Numbered from the stretch's first letter, positions 48,220-57,348 are shown. The stretch is DNA of 64,000 nucleotides from Shinella sp. CPCC 101442 (GCF_024704725.1 NZ_JALIQS010000009.1:62001-126000); one strand, 5' to 3'. Notes: generated by a model not told the origin, from the sequence alone. A program made the numbers and translations.

Positions 48220-48250
48220 AAGGGCGCCCTGTGGCGCCCTTTTGCTTTTT
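48220..48250 (+). terminator. Terminator of the xyl operon
   Basis: AAGGGCGCC (48220-48228), loop CTGT, GGCGCCCTT (48233-48241), then TTTGCTTTTT. It begins 28 bases after the xylA stop. Confidence 0.88.
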
Positions 48251-48520
48251 AAAGCTGCTTGACGTTAGGTGAGGTATATTTCCTGTTGTACTGTGACGAA
48301 GTGCCTCATGATTGTTTTAATTGGTATGGAATATAATAATAAGGTTCTCTTATCGGATATTTTCGATTCTATTTTGTCCTTCGTCAATTTTGTCTCAAGT
48401 ATTTCTTCGTTGATTATATTGTTTGTTTACTGTCGGCTGTGAAAAATCACGACATACGGAAGGCCCGACCTGATTCGAAACTTGATGCCGGGTGCCCTTC
48501 AACAGCAAAGGAATTGTCGG
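48251..48520. other. AT-rich non-coding region before the chemoreceptor gene
   Basis: Together with the xylA tail this makes 328 bases without a gene. From about 48290 to 48440 the A+T content is the highest in the window (for example TGGAATATAATAATAAGG). I see no coding frame, repeat or clear sigma-70 pair; the promoter may use another sigma factor. This is the leader region of the globin-coupled chemoreceptor. Confidence 0.5.
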
Positions 48521-50029
48521 ATGTCGATGCAGGATGCCAAAACGCAACAACTCAACGAACGCCTCCAGTTTGTCGATTTCGATGACGCCCAGCGCGAGGC
48601 GCTGAAGAATGCCCTGCCGACGATCTCCGCTTCACTCGACGGCGCGCTCGACACCTTCTACGCCAAGGCCCGCGCGACGCCCGAGACGGCCCGTTTTTTT
48701 GCCAACGAGGCCCATATCCAGAGCGCCAAGGGGCGCCAGGTCAAGCATTGGGAAGTGATCGGTTCGGCAACGTTCGACGCGCGCTATGTCGATGCGGTCA
48801 CCACGATCGGCAAGACCCACGCCCGCCTGGGCCTCGAGCCGCGCTGGTATATCGGCGGCTATGCGCTGATCCTCGAAGCCATCGTCGAAAGCGTCATTTC
48901 CAAACATCTCGAAGGTTTCCTCTATCGCAGGAAGGCGGCGGCGATCAGTGGCGAGATCACCGCCATCGTGAAGGCGGCGCTAGTCGACATGGACTATGCG
49001 ATCTCGGTCTATCTGGAGGCCCTTCAGGAGGAGCGCGAGAAATCGGAAGCCGAGCGGCAGGTCCGTAATGCCGAGCAGGAAGAGGCGCTCGGCGCGCTCG
49101 ACACCTCGCTCAACCGCCTTGCCGGCGGCGACCTCACGGCCTCCATCGCCCAACCGCTGGCCCCGCAGTTCGAGCGCCTACGCACCAACTTCAATGCCGC
49201 CATCGAGAAGCTGGACGATACGCTCGGCGCCATCGTGACGGCGGCGGAGGATGCCGCCGGCAATTCCGGCGAACTGGTCAATGCCACCGACGACATGGCC
49301 AGGCGCACTGAACAGCAGGCGGCCTCGCTCGAGGAAACGGCGGCGGCCGTCGAGGAAATCACCACCATTTCGCGCGAGGCGGCCATTCGTGCGGAAGAAG
49401 CGCGCCGCGTCGTCGGCAGTGCCACGGAAGAGGCCCAGCGCTCCGGCCAGATCGTCGAGCAGACGGTCGCGGCGATGGGCGCTATCCAGGAATCGTCGGG
49501 AAAGATCACGCAGATCATCGGCGTGATCGACCAGATCTCCTTCCAGACCAACCTTCTCGCCTTGAATGCCGGCGTCGAGGCGGCGCGGGCCGGTGAGGCC
49601 GGCAAGGGCTTTGCGGTCGTGGCGCAGGAGGTTCGCGAACTGGCGCAGAAGTCCGCGGAAGCGGCGAAGGAGATCAAGACACTGATCGACAAATCCTTCG
49701 AGGACGTGCTGCTCGGTGTGTCGCTGGTCAACAAGACCGGCGAAGCGTTGCACCATATCGGCGAGCAGGTCGTGTTTATCAATGCGCATATCGATGCCAT
49801 CACAAACTCCGCCCGCGAACAGTCGGCAGGTATTTCCGAGATCAACACGGCGGTCGGCAGCATGGACCAGATGACCCAGCAGAACGCTGCGATGGTGGAG
49901 GAAACCAATGCGGCGACGCATAATCTGATGCAGATCAGCACGACATTGAAGGGGCTGGTCGACCGGTTCACGGTCTCGGCGGCGCGCATTCAGCGCACGG
50001 AGAAACCAGCGCGGCGCCGCTACGGCTAA
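48521..50029 (+). CDS. Soluble globin-coupled methyl-accepting chemotaxis protein
   Basis: A 502-residue cytoplasmic chemoreceptor without membrane helices. Residues about 10-170 form a globin-coupled sensor domain; His100 in TIGKTHARLGLEPRWYIGGY is the expected proximal heme ligand. A linker follows, then the signalling domain with the hairpin tip IDQISFQTNLLALNAGVEAARAGEAGKGFAVVAQEVRELAQKSAEAAKEI. Such HemAT-like receptors sense oxygen; in Sinorhizobium the related IcpA is a cytoplasmic receptor. AAAGGA is nine bases before the ATG at 48521. It ends by overlapping a convergent LacI gene by four bases. Confidence 0.88.
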   Translation: MSMQDAKTQQLNERLQFVDFDDAQREALKNALPTISASLDGALDTFYAKARATPETARFFANEAHIQSAKGRQVKHWEVIGSATFDARYVDAVTTIGKTHARLGLEPRWYIGGYALILEAIVESVISKHLEGFLYRRKAAAISGEITAIVKAALVDMDYAISVYLEALQEEREKSEAERQVRNAEQEEALGALDTSLNRLAGGDLTASIAQPLAPQFERLRTNFNAAIEKLDDTLGAIVTAAEDAAGNSGELVNATDDMARRTEQQAASLEETAAAVEEITTISREAAIRAEEARRVVGSATEEAQRSGQIVEQTVAAMGAIQESSGKITQIIGVIDQISFQTNLLALNAGVEAARAGEAGKGFAVVAQEVRELAQKSAEAAKEIKTLIDKSFEDVLLGVSLVNKTGEALHHIGEQVVFINAHIDAITNSAREQSAGISEINTAVGSMDQMTQQNAAMVEETNAATHNLMQISTTLKGLVDRFTVSAARIQRTEKPARRRYG

Positions 50030-51051
50030 CGGCGTACGAAGCGCCGCGCCGGCGCCGATACCGAATTGCGCACGATCAGGTCCGGCCGAAGCAGGATTTC
50101 CGTTTCGGCCGGCTCGTTGTTGGAAAGCAGTTCGAAGAGCAGCGCCATGGCGCTCCTGCCGATGGCGGTGCGCGGCTGGCGGATCGTCGTCAGCGAGGGC
50201 GTCATGAAGCTTGCCTGCGGCACATCGTCGAAGCCGGTCACGGAAAAATCGGTCGGGATATCGTAGCCGCGTGCGCCAAGCCCGATCATCACGCCGATAG
50301 CGGTCTGATCATTGACGCACATGAAGGCGGTCGGCAGCGTGTCGCGCATGAAGAGTTGTTCGAGCGCAAGGCGGCCGCTCTCGATCGTGCCGTCACCCTC
50401 CAGGATGATACGCTCACTGAGCGGCACGCCTGCCGCGTCCATTCCTGCGTCATAACCCTGCCGGCGGCGGCTATAGGCCAGACGGGTGCGCGAATCGCCG
50501 ATGAAGGCGATCTTGCGGTGGCCTTCGGCGATCAGCAGGTCGACGGCCTTGCGCGCACCCTCGATGTCATCGACGCCGACATAGGGAATGCCGCCATTAT
50601 AGACCGGCTCGAAGACGCCGACGCTGGGCGGTAGGCGCGCGGTCATGCTCTGGTGGCCGAAGGGCAGGATGCCGGTGAAAAGAATGAGCCCGGCGGCCTG
50701 GTTGGAGTTCAGGAACTTCAGATATTCCAGCCCGCGCTGCGGATCGTTCTGCGTATGGCCGATCAGGATGCCGTAGCCATGCGCGCGCGCCTCGTTTTCC
50801 AGGCCGACGAGGATGTTGGAAAAGTTCGGGTCACCGATATCGGGGGCCACCACGAGGATCATGTTCGACCGACCGAGGCGCAGGCTGCGCGCCATGGCAT
50901 TGGTCGTATAGCCGGTGATGGCGATGGCCTGGTTGACCTTCAACCGCGTCGAATTCGCAACCTTCTCCGGTGTGTGGATCGCCCGCGATACGGTCGCGAT
51001 CGAGACCTGCGCGATACGCGCGACATCCTCGATCGTGGCAGGGCTGGACAT
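50026..51051 (-). CDS. LacI-family regulator of the CUT2 transporter cluster
   Basis: A 341-residue LacI-type regulator with HTH TIEDVARIAQVSIATVSRAIHTPEKV near the N-terminus, hinge NAMARSLRLGRSNMI, and a sugar-binding C-terminal domain. The ATG at 51051 is preferred to a TTG two codons earlier. It is divergent from the sugar transporter at 51266; a 16-base perfect inverted repeat at 51190-51228 lies between. TTGACC/TAGTGT with a 16-base spacer (51130-51157, minus strand) may be its promoter. The inducer is unknown. Confidence 0.88.
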   Translation of the reverse strand: MSSPATIEDVARIAQVSIATVSRAIHTPEKVANSTRLKVNQAIAITGYTTNAMARSLRLGRSNMILVVAPDIGDPNFSNILVGLENEARAHGYGILIGHTQNDPQRGLEYLKFLNSNQAAGLILFTGILPFGHQSMTARLPPSVGVFEPVYNGGIPYVGVDDIEGARKAVDLLIAEGHRKIAFIGDSRTRLAYSRRRQGYDAGMDAAGVPLSERIILEGDGTIESGRLALEQLFMRDTLPTAFMCVNDQTAIGVMIGLGARGYDIPTDFSVTGFDDVPQASFMTPSLTTIRQPRTAIGRSAMALLFELLSNNEPAETEILLRPDLIVRNSVSAPARRFVRR

Positions 51052-51129
51052 TGACAAACGGCTCTCACTCGGCGTTGCAATTCCAGCGTGAAGATATCCG
51101 GAACGGCGTGGATCAAACGAATTGCGGGG

Positions 51130-51157
51130 ACACTACACAGACTGGACTGAGGGTCAA
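51130..51157 (-). promoter_or_regulatory. Possible promoter of the LacI gene at 50026
   Basis: On the minus strand TTGACC (complement of 51152-51157) and TAGTGT (complement of 51130-51135) with a 16-base spacer. The match is moderate and the spacing fits; the distance to the start codon is about 80 bases. Confidence 0.45.
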
Positions 51158-51189
51158 ACGGCGCTTGATGAAAATTCCTGATATCCAAT

Positions 51190-51228
51190 GATGTAAACCT
51201 TTACATACCCAGTGTAAAGGTTTACATC
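51190..51228. promoter_or_regulatory. Double LacI-type operator, perfect inverted repeat
   Basis: GATGTAAACCTTTACA (51190-51205) and its exact reverse complement TGTAAAGGTTTACATC (51213-51228) are separated by seven bases. Each half is itself a near-palindrome, TGTAAA-CC-TTTACA, so there are two operators 21 bases apart, two helical turns, suited to cooperative binding on one face. The first gene of the transporter begins 37 bases on. Confidence 0.8.
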
Positions 51229-51265
51229 ATGCTCAAGCGGTCGAGGAGCCGCAGGGAGGAAATCG

Positions 51266-52792
51266 ATGAATCCGGACGCTGCCGACGGGGCTCCCGTCGT
51301 TCTTTCCGCGCGCCGTATCAGCAAGTCGTTCAGCGGCGTGCAGGTCCTGTTCAGCGTCAATTTCGAGCTTCGCGCCGGCGAGATCCATGCGCTCATGGGC
51401 GAGAATGGCGCCGGCAAATCGACGCTCGTCAAGATACTCTCGGGTTTCGAACAGCCGACCTCCGGCGAGATCCTGCTGGACGGGCAGCCGGTAAAGCTTC
51501 CACCAAACGGCCAGGCCGAGCATCTCGGCATCGTCATCATCCACCAGGAATTCAATCTCGCCGAACACCTGACCGTCACCGAGAGCCTTTTCCTCGGTCG
51601 CGAGGTCACGCGTTTAGGCGTGCTGGATCGCAAGTTCATGCGCGCCGAGACGCGCCGCGTGCTCGACCAGCTCGGCTCCCATGTCGACGAGAATGCATTC
51701 ATCAGTTCGCTCTCCATCGCCGACAAGCAGATGGTCGAGATCGCCAAGGCGATCAGCCGCGATGCGCGCATCATCTTCATGGACGAGCCGACCGCCGTGC
51801 TCTCCCGCGAGGAGACCAATTATCTCTTCCGGCAGGTGCGCAAGCTGCGTGAAAAGGGTACCTCCTTCGTCTTCGTCTCGCACAAGCTGGACGAGGTCAT
51901 GGAGCTGACCGATCGCGTGACGGTGCTGCGCGATGGTCAATGGGTGAAGACCGCCCCCACCAGCATTCTCGATGGCGAGGCCATTGCGCAGCTGATGGTC
52001 GGCCGCGAGCTTTCCAGCCTCTATCCCGGCAAGCAGGAGCCGAGCGTCGACGAGGAAGTAACCCTCGCCGTCTCGGGGCTGACGACGCATTATGTGCAGG
52101 ACGCGAGCTTCGAGGTGCGCAAGGGCGAGATTCTCGGCTTTTCCGGCCTGATCGGTTCGGGTCGTACGGAACTGATGGAAGCGGTCGCGGGCCTGCGTGC
52201 GCGGCTTTCGGGTGAGGTGACGGTGCGTGGCGAAAGCGTGGCCGGAGGCGACGTGCATGCGGCCAACCGCGTCGGCATCGCCTACATGACCAAGGACCGC
52301 AAGCACAAGGGCCTGCTGCTCAACTCGCGCATGACGGCGAACCTGACGCTGCAATCGCTCGATCAGCATGGCAAATACGGTTATCTCAGCCCGAAGAGCG
52401 AGGCGGCAGCCCTTGAGCGCGCCCGCCGCCGCTTCGATATCCGCGTGCGCGACGGACGGGTCGTCGCCGGCCGCATGTCGGGCGGCAACCAGCAGAAACT
52501 GCTGCTCGCCAAGGTCATGGAGACCGAGCCCGACGTCATCATCATCGACGAGCCGACGCGCGGCATCGATGTCGGCACCAAGCAGCAGATTTACCATTTC
52601 ATTTCCGCGCTCGCCCGCGACGGCAAGTCGATCATCGTCGTCTCCTCGGAGATGCCCGAGATCATCGGGCTCTGCACCCGCGTCGCCGTCATGCGCGAAG
52701 GGCGGATCGTCGGCATTCTCGAAGGCGAGGAAATCTCCGAACAGGAAATCATGCGCTATTCGGCAGGGTTGAAGAAAAGGACCGCCGCCTGA
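51266..52792 (+). CDS. CUT2 sugar ABC transporter ATPase (RbsA/XylG/FrcA family)
   Basis: A 508-residue protein with two ABC domains. The first has Walker A GENGAGKST near residue 48, a signature LSIADKQMVEIAKA and Walker B IIFMDEPTAVL; the second has a degenerate Walker A GLIGSGRTE, normal in this family, signature MSGGNQQKLLLAKV and VIIIDEPTRGID. CAGGGAGGA precedes the ATG at 51266. It drives the permease encoded next. The substrate class is monosaccharides, but which one is open. Confidence 0.93.
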   Translation: MNPDAADGAPVVLSARRISKSFSGVQVLFSVNFELRAGEIHALMGENGAGKSTLVKILSGFEQPTSGEILLDGQPVKLPPNGQAEHLGIVIIHQEFNLAEHLTVTESLFLGREVTRLGVLDRKFMRAETRRVLDQLGSHVDENAFISSLSIADKQMVEIAKAISRDARIIFMDEPTAVLSREETNYLFRQVRKLREKGTSFVFVSHKLDEVMELTDRVTVLRDGQWVKTAPTSILDGEAIAQLMVGRELSSLYPGKQEPSVDEEVTLAVSGLTTHYVQDASFEVRKGEILGFSGLIGSGRTELMEAVAGLRARLSGEVTVRGESVAGGDVHAANRVGIAYMTKDRKHKGLLLNSRMTANLTLQSLDQHGKYGYLSPKSEAAALERARRRFDIRVRDGRVVAGRMSGGNQQKLLLAKVMETEPDVIIIDEPTRGIDVGTKQQIYHFISALARDGKSIIVVSSEMPEIIGLCTRVAVMREGRIVGILEGEEISEQEIMRYSAGLKKRTAA

Positions 52793-52837
52793 GGTTTTCC
52801 GGGCAGCGATAGAACAACATTTGGGTTGGGGACGAAT

Positions 52838-53848
52838 ATGACCGCAAGCGAAGATACGGTTGAAACGAAGACGCGCGGCCGAAGCTGGCGGGATGTCGAT
52901 CTCAGGGCCGTCGCGCCCTTTGCGGCGCTGGCGCTGTTGCTGATCGTCGGTGCGCTGGTCAATCCGAATTTCATCGGCATCAACAACCTCGCGAACGTCG
53001 CGACGCGCAGCGCCTTCATCGCGATCATCGCGGTCGGCGCGACTTTCGTGATTTCATCCGGCGACCTCGACCTGTCGGTCGGCTCGATGGTCGCCTTCGT
53101 CGCCTCGATCATGATCATCTTCATGAATTCCGGGGCGATTGCGGATCCGGGCCTGATGCTGGCGGCCGCTATCGTCCTGACGATGGTCATCGGCGGAGCC
53201 TGCGGCCTCGCCAACGGCCTGATCACCACCGTCGGCAAGATCGAGCCCTTCATCGCCACGCTCGGCACCATGGGCATCTATCGCGGCCTCACCACCTGGT
53301 TGTCACAGGGTGGCGCGATCACGCTGCGCGAGCCGGAACTGCAGGCGCTCTATCGGCCTGCCTATTTCGGCTACATTCTCGGCGTGCCGGTGCCGATCGT
53401 CGTCATTCTGGTCGTGACCGCCATTGCGGCCTTCATCCTCTATCGCACGCGCTACGGCCGCCACGTCGTTGCCGTCGGCTCCAATGCGGACGTCGCGCGC
53501 TATTCCGGCATCCCGGTCAACCGCGTGCGCACCATCGCCTTCGTCATCCAGGGTCTCTGCGTCGCCATCGCCGTGCTGCTCTATGTGCCGCGCCTCGGCT
53601 CGACGTCGGCCACGACCGGCATCCTGTGGGAATTGCAGGCGATCACGGCCGTCGTCGTCGGCGGCACCGCGCTGAAAGGCGGGGCAGGGCGCGTCTGGGG
53701 CACGATCTGCGGCGCGTTCATTCTCGAACTGGTGGGCAACATCATGCTGCTCTCCAACTTCATCAGCGAATATCTGATCGGGGCCATCCAGGGCGCGATC
53801 ATCATCATTGCGATGCTCGTCCAGCGTTCGCTGGTACGGAAATCGTGA
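52838..53848 (+). CDS. CUT2 sugar ABC transporter permease (RbsC family)
   Basis: A 336-residue membrane protein with about ten helices. Family motifs: TFVISSGDLDLSVGSMVAFVASIM and NGLITTVGKIEPFIATLGTMGIYRGLT, then AVGSNADVARYSGIPVNRVR and GGTALKGGAGRVWGT. The ATG at 52838 (GGGGAC upstream) is preferred to a TTG four codons earlier. It forms the channel with itself as a homodimer, as in RbsC. Confidence 0.92.
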   Translation: MTASEDTVETKTRGRSWRDVDLRAVAPFAALALLLIVGALVNPNFIGINNLANVATRSAFIAIIAVGATFVISSGDLDLSVGSMVAFVASIMIIFMNSGAIADPGLMLAAAIVLTMVIGGACGLANGLITTVGKIEPFIATLGTMGIYRGLTTWLSQGGAITLREPELQALYRPAYFGYILGVPVPIVVILVVTAIAAFILYRTRYGRHVVAVGSNADVARYSGIPVNRVRTIAFVIQGLCVAIAVLLYVPRLGSTSATTGILWELQAITAVVVGGTALKGGAGRVWGTICGAFILELVGNIMLLSNFISEYLIGAIQGAIIIIAMLVQRSLVRKS

Positions 53849-53952
53849 GACCAGGCAGGGCCGGCACGCGCAAAGCGGCCGGGCCTGCGGGGACGTAGCC
53901 GGGTTCACAGGTCCCCGGTGAGGAACGAAGACCTGCTTTTGGGAGGAAACTC

Positions 53953-54903
53953 ATGCGCAAGAAACTTTTGGGCCTGACCGTTGCGGCGATGGCGCTGATC
54001 GCCGGTGCCGTTCATGCGGAAGACAAGAAGGTGACGATCGGCGTCTCGATCCCGGCCGCCGACCACGGCTGGACGTCCGGCGTCGTCTACCACGCCGAGC
54101 GCGTCGCCAAGCTCCTCATGGAGCGCAATCCGGGCCTCAACGTCATCGTCAAGACCTCGCCGGATCCGGCAAGCCAGGCGAATGCCGTGCAGGATTTGGA
54201 AACGCAGGGCATCGACGCGCTCGTCATCCTGCCGACCGATCCGGATCCGCTGGTCAACGCGATCAAGGAAGTCAAGGGCAAGGGCACCTTCGTCGCGCTC
54301 GTCGACCGTGCGCCGAGCACCAACGACAATTCCGTGCGTGACCTCTACGTTGCCGGCAACAACTTCGCACTCGGCCAGACGGCCGGCGAATATATCAAGA
54401 CCACGACGCCGGACGCTGAAGTCGTCGTTATCAGAGGCATGGCGATCCCGATCGACCAGCAGCGCCAGGACGGTTTCGACAAGGGTATCGAAGGCTCGAA
54501 CGTCAAGGTTCTCGATCGCCAGTACGGCAACTGGAACCGCGACGATGCCTTCAAGGTCATGCAGGACTATCTGACCAAGTACCAGAAGATCGACGTCGTA
54601 TGGTGCCAGGACGACGACATGGCTGTCGGCGTTCTCCAGGCCATCGAGCAGGCCGGCCGCAAGGACATCCAGTATGTCATCGCCGGCGCCGGCTCGAAGG
54701 ACATGATCAAGAAGGTCATGGACGGCGACAAGATGATCCCGGTCGATGTGCTCTATCCGCCGGCAATGGTCGGAACCGCGCTCGAAATGACCGTTGCCAA
54801 TTTCTACGGCCAGGTCCCGGTTCGCGGCGTCTACACGATCGACGCCACGCTGGTCACGAAGGACAACGCGAAGGACTTCTACTTCCCGGACTCCCCGTTC
54901 TGA
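53953..54903 (+). CDS. CUT2 sugar ABC transporter periplasmic binding protein
   Basis: A 316-residue protein with signal peptide MRKKLLGLTVAAMALIAG (cleavage after VHA) and the two-lobed RbsB-like fold: VTIGVSIPAADHGWTSGVVYHAERVAK at the start, then DLETQGIDALVILPTDPDPL, and VVWCQDDDMAVGVLQAIEQ for the second lobe. Binding residues do not match XylF as I remember it, so xylose is not assumed despite xylAB nearby. GGGAGGA precedes the ATG. A terminator follows at 54920. Confidence 0.9.
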   Translation: MRKKLLGLTVAAMALIAGAVHAEDKKVTIGVSIPAADHGWTSGVVYHAERVAKLLMERNPGLNVIVKTSPDPASQANAVQDLETQGIDALVILPTDPDPLVNAIKEVKGKGTFVALVDRAPSTNDNSVRDLYVAGNNFALGQTAGEYIKTTTPDAEVVVIRGMAIPIDQQRQDGFDKGIEGSNVKVLDRQYGNWNRDDAFKVMQDYLTKYQKIDVVWCQDDDMAVGVLQAIEQAGRKDIQYVIAGAGSKDMIKKVMDGDKMIPVDVLYPPAMVGTALEMTVANFYGQVPVRGVYTIDATLVTKDNAKDFYFPDSPF

Positions 54904-54919
54904 TCTGACAATACCAGAG

Positions 54920-54952
54920 CCGCCCGGGACATGATGGCCCGGGCGGTTTTTC
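54920..54952 (+). terminator. Intrinsic terminator after the sugar-binding-protein gene
   Basis: CCGCCCGGG (54920-54928), 9-base loop, CCCGGGCGG (54938-54946) and TTTTTCTTT. It splits the transporter genes from the epimerase and dehydrogenase genes. Confidence 0.83.
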
Positions 54953-55097
54953 TTTCCGCTTTTCTTGCGGCTTGTCCGCGATTCCGCATTGCCCGACCCG
55001 CCAAAGGCCGATAGCTTTCCACGCGCTGCGGTACGTACCGCAAAAATTTCTGAGACGGGTCGCGAGGATCGGCCCGGTCCATGGGAGGAAGCCGATT

Positions 55098-56150
55098 ATG
55101 AAGACGATCAAGGGCCCGGCCCTGTTTCTTGCGCAGTTCGCCGGCGATGCCGCGCCGTTCAACTCCTGGGATTCCATTACCAAATGGGCCGCCGATATCG
55201 GCTACAAGGGTGTGCAGGTTCCGAGCTGGGACGCGCGCTTCATCGACCTGAAGAAGGCCGCCTCCTCCAAGACCTATTGCGATGAATTCGCCGGCAAGGC
55301 GCGCGAGAATGGCGTCGAGGTCACGGAGCTTTCCACCCACCTGCAGGGCCAGCTCGTAGCCGTGCATCCCGCCTATGACGAAGCCTTCGACGGCTTTGCG
55401 GCGCCGGAGGTGCGTGGCAATCCGAAGGCGCGGCAGGAATGGGCCGTCGACCAGGTGAAGATGGCGCTCACGGCCTCAAGGCACCTCGGCATCGACGCGA
55501 TGGCCAGCTTCTCCGGCGCCCTTGCCTGGCCGTTCGTCTATCCGTGGCCGCAGCGCCCCGCCGGCCTCGTCGAGACCGCTTTCGACGAACTGGCGAAACG
55601 CTGGAAGCCGATCCTTGATCACGCGGAGGATTGCGGCGTCGACGTCTGCTACGAGATCCATCCGGGCGAGGATCTGCATGACGGTATCACCTACGAGATG
55701 TTCCTGGAGCGCACCGGCAACCATGCCCGCGCCTGCATGCTCTACGACCCCTCGCACTATGTGCTGCAGTGCCTCGATTATCTCGACAATATCGACATCT
55801 ACAAGGACCGCATCCGCATGTTCCATGTGAAGGATGCCGAGTTCAATCCGACCGGCCGCCAGGGCGTCTACGGCGGCTATCAGGGCTGGGTCAACCGCGC
55901 CGGCCGCTTCCGGTCGCTGGGCGACGGCCAGGTCGATTTCGGCGCCGTCTTTTCCAAGATGGCCGCCAACGATTTTGCCGGCTGGGCCGTGGTCGAGTGG
56001 GAATGCGCGCTGAAGCATCCGGAAGATGGCGCCCGTGAAGGGGCGGAATTCGTCAAGGCCCATATCATCCGCGTGACGGAAAAAGCCTTCGACGATTTCG
56101 CCGATGCCGGAACCGATCAGGCCGCGAACCGGCGTATGCTGGGTCTTTAA
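55098..56150 (+). CDS. Sugar isomerase/epimerase, xylose-isomerase-like TIM barrel
   Basis: A 350-residue AP-endonuclease-2/IolE-type TIM barrel. Starts MKTIKGPALFLAQFAGDAAPFNSWDSITKWAADIGYKG; putative metal ligands are Glu in VCYEIHPGEDL, Asp in MLYDPSHYVLQ with the following His, His in MFHVKDAEF and Glu in AVVEWECAL. The family includes ketose 3-epimerases, inosose dehydratase and isomerases. GGGAGGAAG precedes the ATG. It overlaps no neighbour but is 13 bases before a Gfo/Idh gene, an arrangement seen in inositol- and keto-sugar-type pathways. The substrate is inference. Confidence 0.85.
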   Translation: MKTIKGPALFLAQFAGDAAPFNSWDSITKWAADIGYKGVQVPSWDARFIDLKKAASSKTYCDEFAGKARENGVEVTELSTHLQGQLVAVHPAYDEAFDGFAAPEVRGNPKARQEWAVDQVKMALTASRHLGIDAMASFSGALAWPFVYPWPQRPAGLVETAFDELAKRWKPILDHAEDCGVDVCYEIHPGEDLHDGITYEMFLERTGNHARACMLYDPSHYVLQCLDYLDNIDIYKDRIRMFHVKDAEFNPTGRQGVYGGYQGWVNRAGRFRSLGDGQVDFGAVFSKMAANDFAGWAVVEWECALKHPEDGAREGAEFVKAHIIRVTEKAFDDFADAGTDQAANRRMLGL

Positions 56151-56163
56151 GGAGGAACACGGA

Positions 56164-57348
56164 ATGGCAATCGAAGGTAGCGCAAGCGAAACGCGGGAAC
56201 GCCGCATCCGGCTCGGCATGGTCGGCGGCGGGTCGGGCGCCTTCATCGGCGCGGTGCATCGCATGGCGGCGCGGCTCGATGATCACTATGAACTGGTGGC
56301 CGGCGCGCTCTCGTCCTCCCCTGAAAAGGCCGAGCAGTCGGCGCGCGAGCTGGGGCTCGACCCCGCGCGCAGCTATGGCAGCTTCAAGGAGATGGCGATC
56401 CGCGAGGCGAAGCTGAAGAACGGCATCGAGGCGGTGGCGATCGTTACGCCCAACCACGTGCATTACGAGGCCGCCAAAGAGTTTCTGAAGCGCGGCATTC
56501 ATGTCATCTGCGACAAGCCGCTGACATCGACGCTGCCGGATGCCCGCAAGCTGAAGAAGCTTGCGGAGGAAAGCGATGCGCTCTTCGTGCTGACGCACAA
56601 TTACACCGGCTATCCGATGGTTCGGCAGGCTCGCGAGATGGTCGCCAACGGTGAACTCGGCACCATACGCCTCGTGCAGATGGAATATCCGCAGGACTGG
56701 CTGACCGAGGACATCGAGAGCAGCGGCCAGAAGCAGGCCGCCTGGCGTACGGATCCCGCCAAGTCGGGTGCGGGCGGTTCCACCGGCGATATCGGCACGC
56801 ATGCCTACAATCTCGGCTGCTTCGTGTCGGGCCTGGAGCTGGAAGAGCTTTCGGCCGATCTCGACAGCTTCGTGCCCGGGCGCAAGCTGGATGACAACGC
56901 GCATGTCATGATGCGCTTCAAGGAAAGGGACGGTGCTCGCGCCAAAGGCCTGCTGTGGTGCAGCCAGGTGGCGCCCGGCCATGAAAACGGCCTGAAGGTG
57001 CGCGTCTATGGCACCAAGGGCGGTCTCGAATGGGTGCAGGCCGATCCGAACTATCTCTGGTACACGCCCTTCGGCGAGCCCAAGCGCCTCATCACCCGAA
57101 ACGGTGCCGGTTCCGGCGCCGCCGCCGGCCGCATGAGCCGCATTCCCTCCGGTCATCCGGAAGGCTATCTCGAAGGTTTCGCCAATATCTACTCGGAAGC
57201 CGCCCGCGCCATCTACGCCAAGCGTAACGGCGCCAAGGCCGATCCGGCGATCGTCTACCCGACGATCGATGACGGGCTGAAGGGCATGCTCTTCGTCGAC
57301 GCCTGCGTGCAGTCGTCGAAGAGGAACGGGGCCTGGATCAAGGTCTGA
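56164..57348 (+). CDS. Gfo/Idh/MocA family oxidoreductase
   Basis: A 394-residue dehydrogenase, longer than the one at 17548. Rossmann motif LGMVGGGSGAFIGAVHR is at residues 18-34; CDKPLTSTLPDA has the conserved Lys in the KP motif; GDIGTHAYNLGCFVSG holds the catalytic Asp and His. The C-terminal end PTIDDGLKGMLFVDACVQSSKRNGAWIKV is typical of sugar and inositol dehydrogenases of this branch. AAGGAGGAAC precedes the ATG at 56164. It follows the epimerase gene directly and probably acts before or after it on a sugar or cyclitol. Confidence 0.9.
   Translation: MAIEGSASETRERRIRLGMVGGGSGAFIGAVHRMAARLDDHYELVAGALSSSPEKAEQSARELGLDPARSYGSFKEMAIREAKLKNGIEAVAIVTPNHVHYEAAKEFLKRGIHVICDKPLTSTLPDARKLKKLAEESDALFVLTHNYTGYPMVRQAREMVANGELGTIRLVQMEYPQDWLTEDIESSGQKQAAWRTDPAKSGAGGSTGDIGTHAYNLGCFVSGLELEELSADLDSFVPGRKLDDNAHVMMRFKERDGARAKGLLWCSQVAPGHENGLKVRVYGTKGGLEWVQADPNYLWYTPFGEPKRLITRNGAGSGAAAGRMSRIPSGHPEGYLEGFANIYSEAARAIYAKRNGAKADPAIVYPTIDDGLKGMLFVDACVQSSKRNGAWIKV

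Noticed and set aside
53953-54903. Binding protein assigned as XylF because xylAB are nearby.
   Set aside because: N-terminal residues and binding region do not resemble XylF as known to me, and a separate LacI and operator control it.
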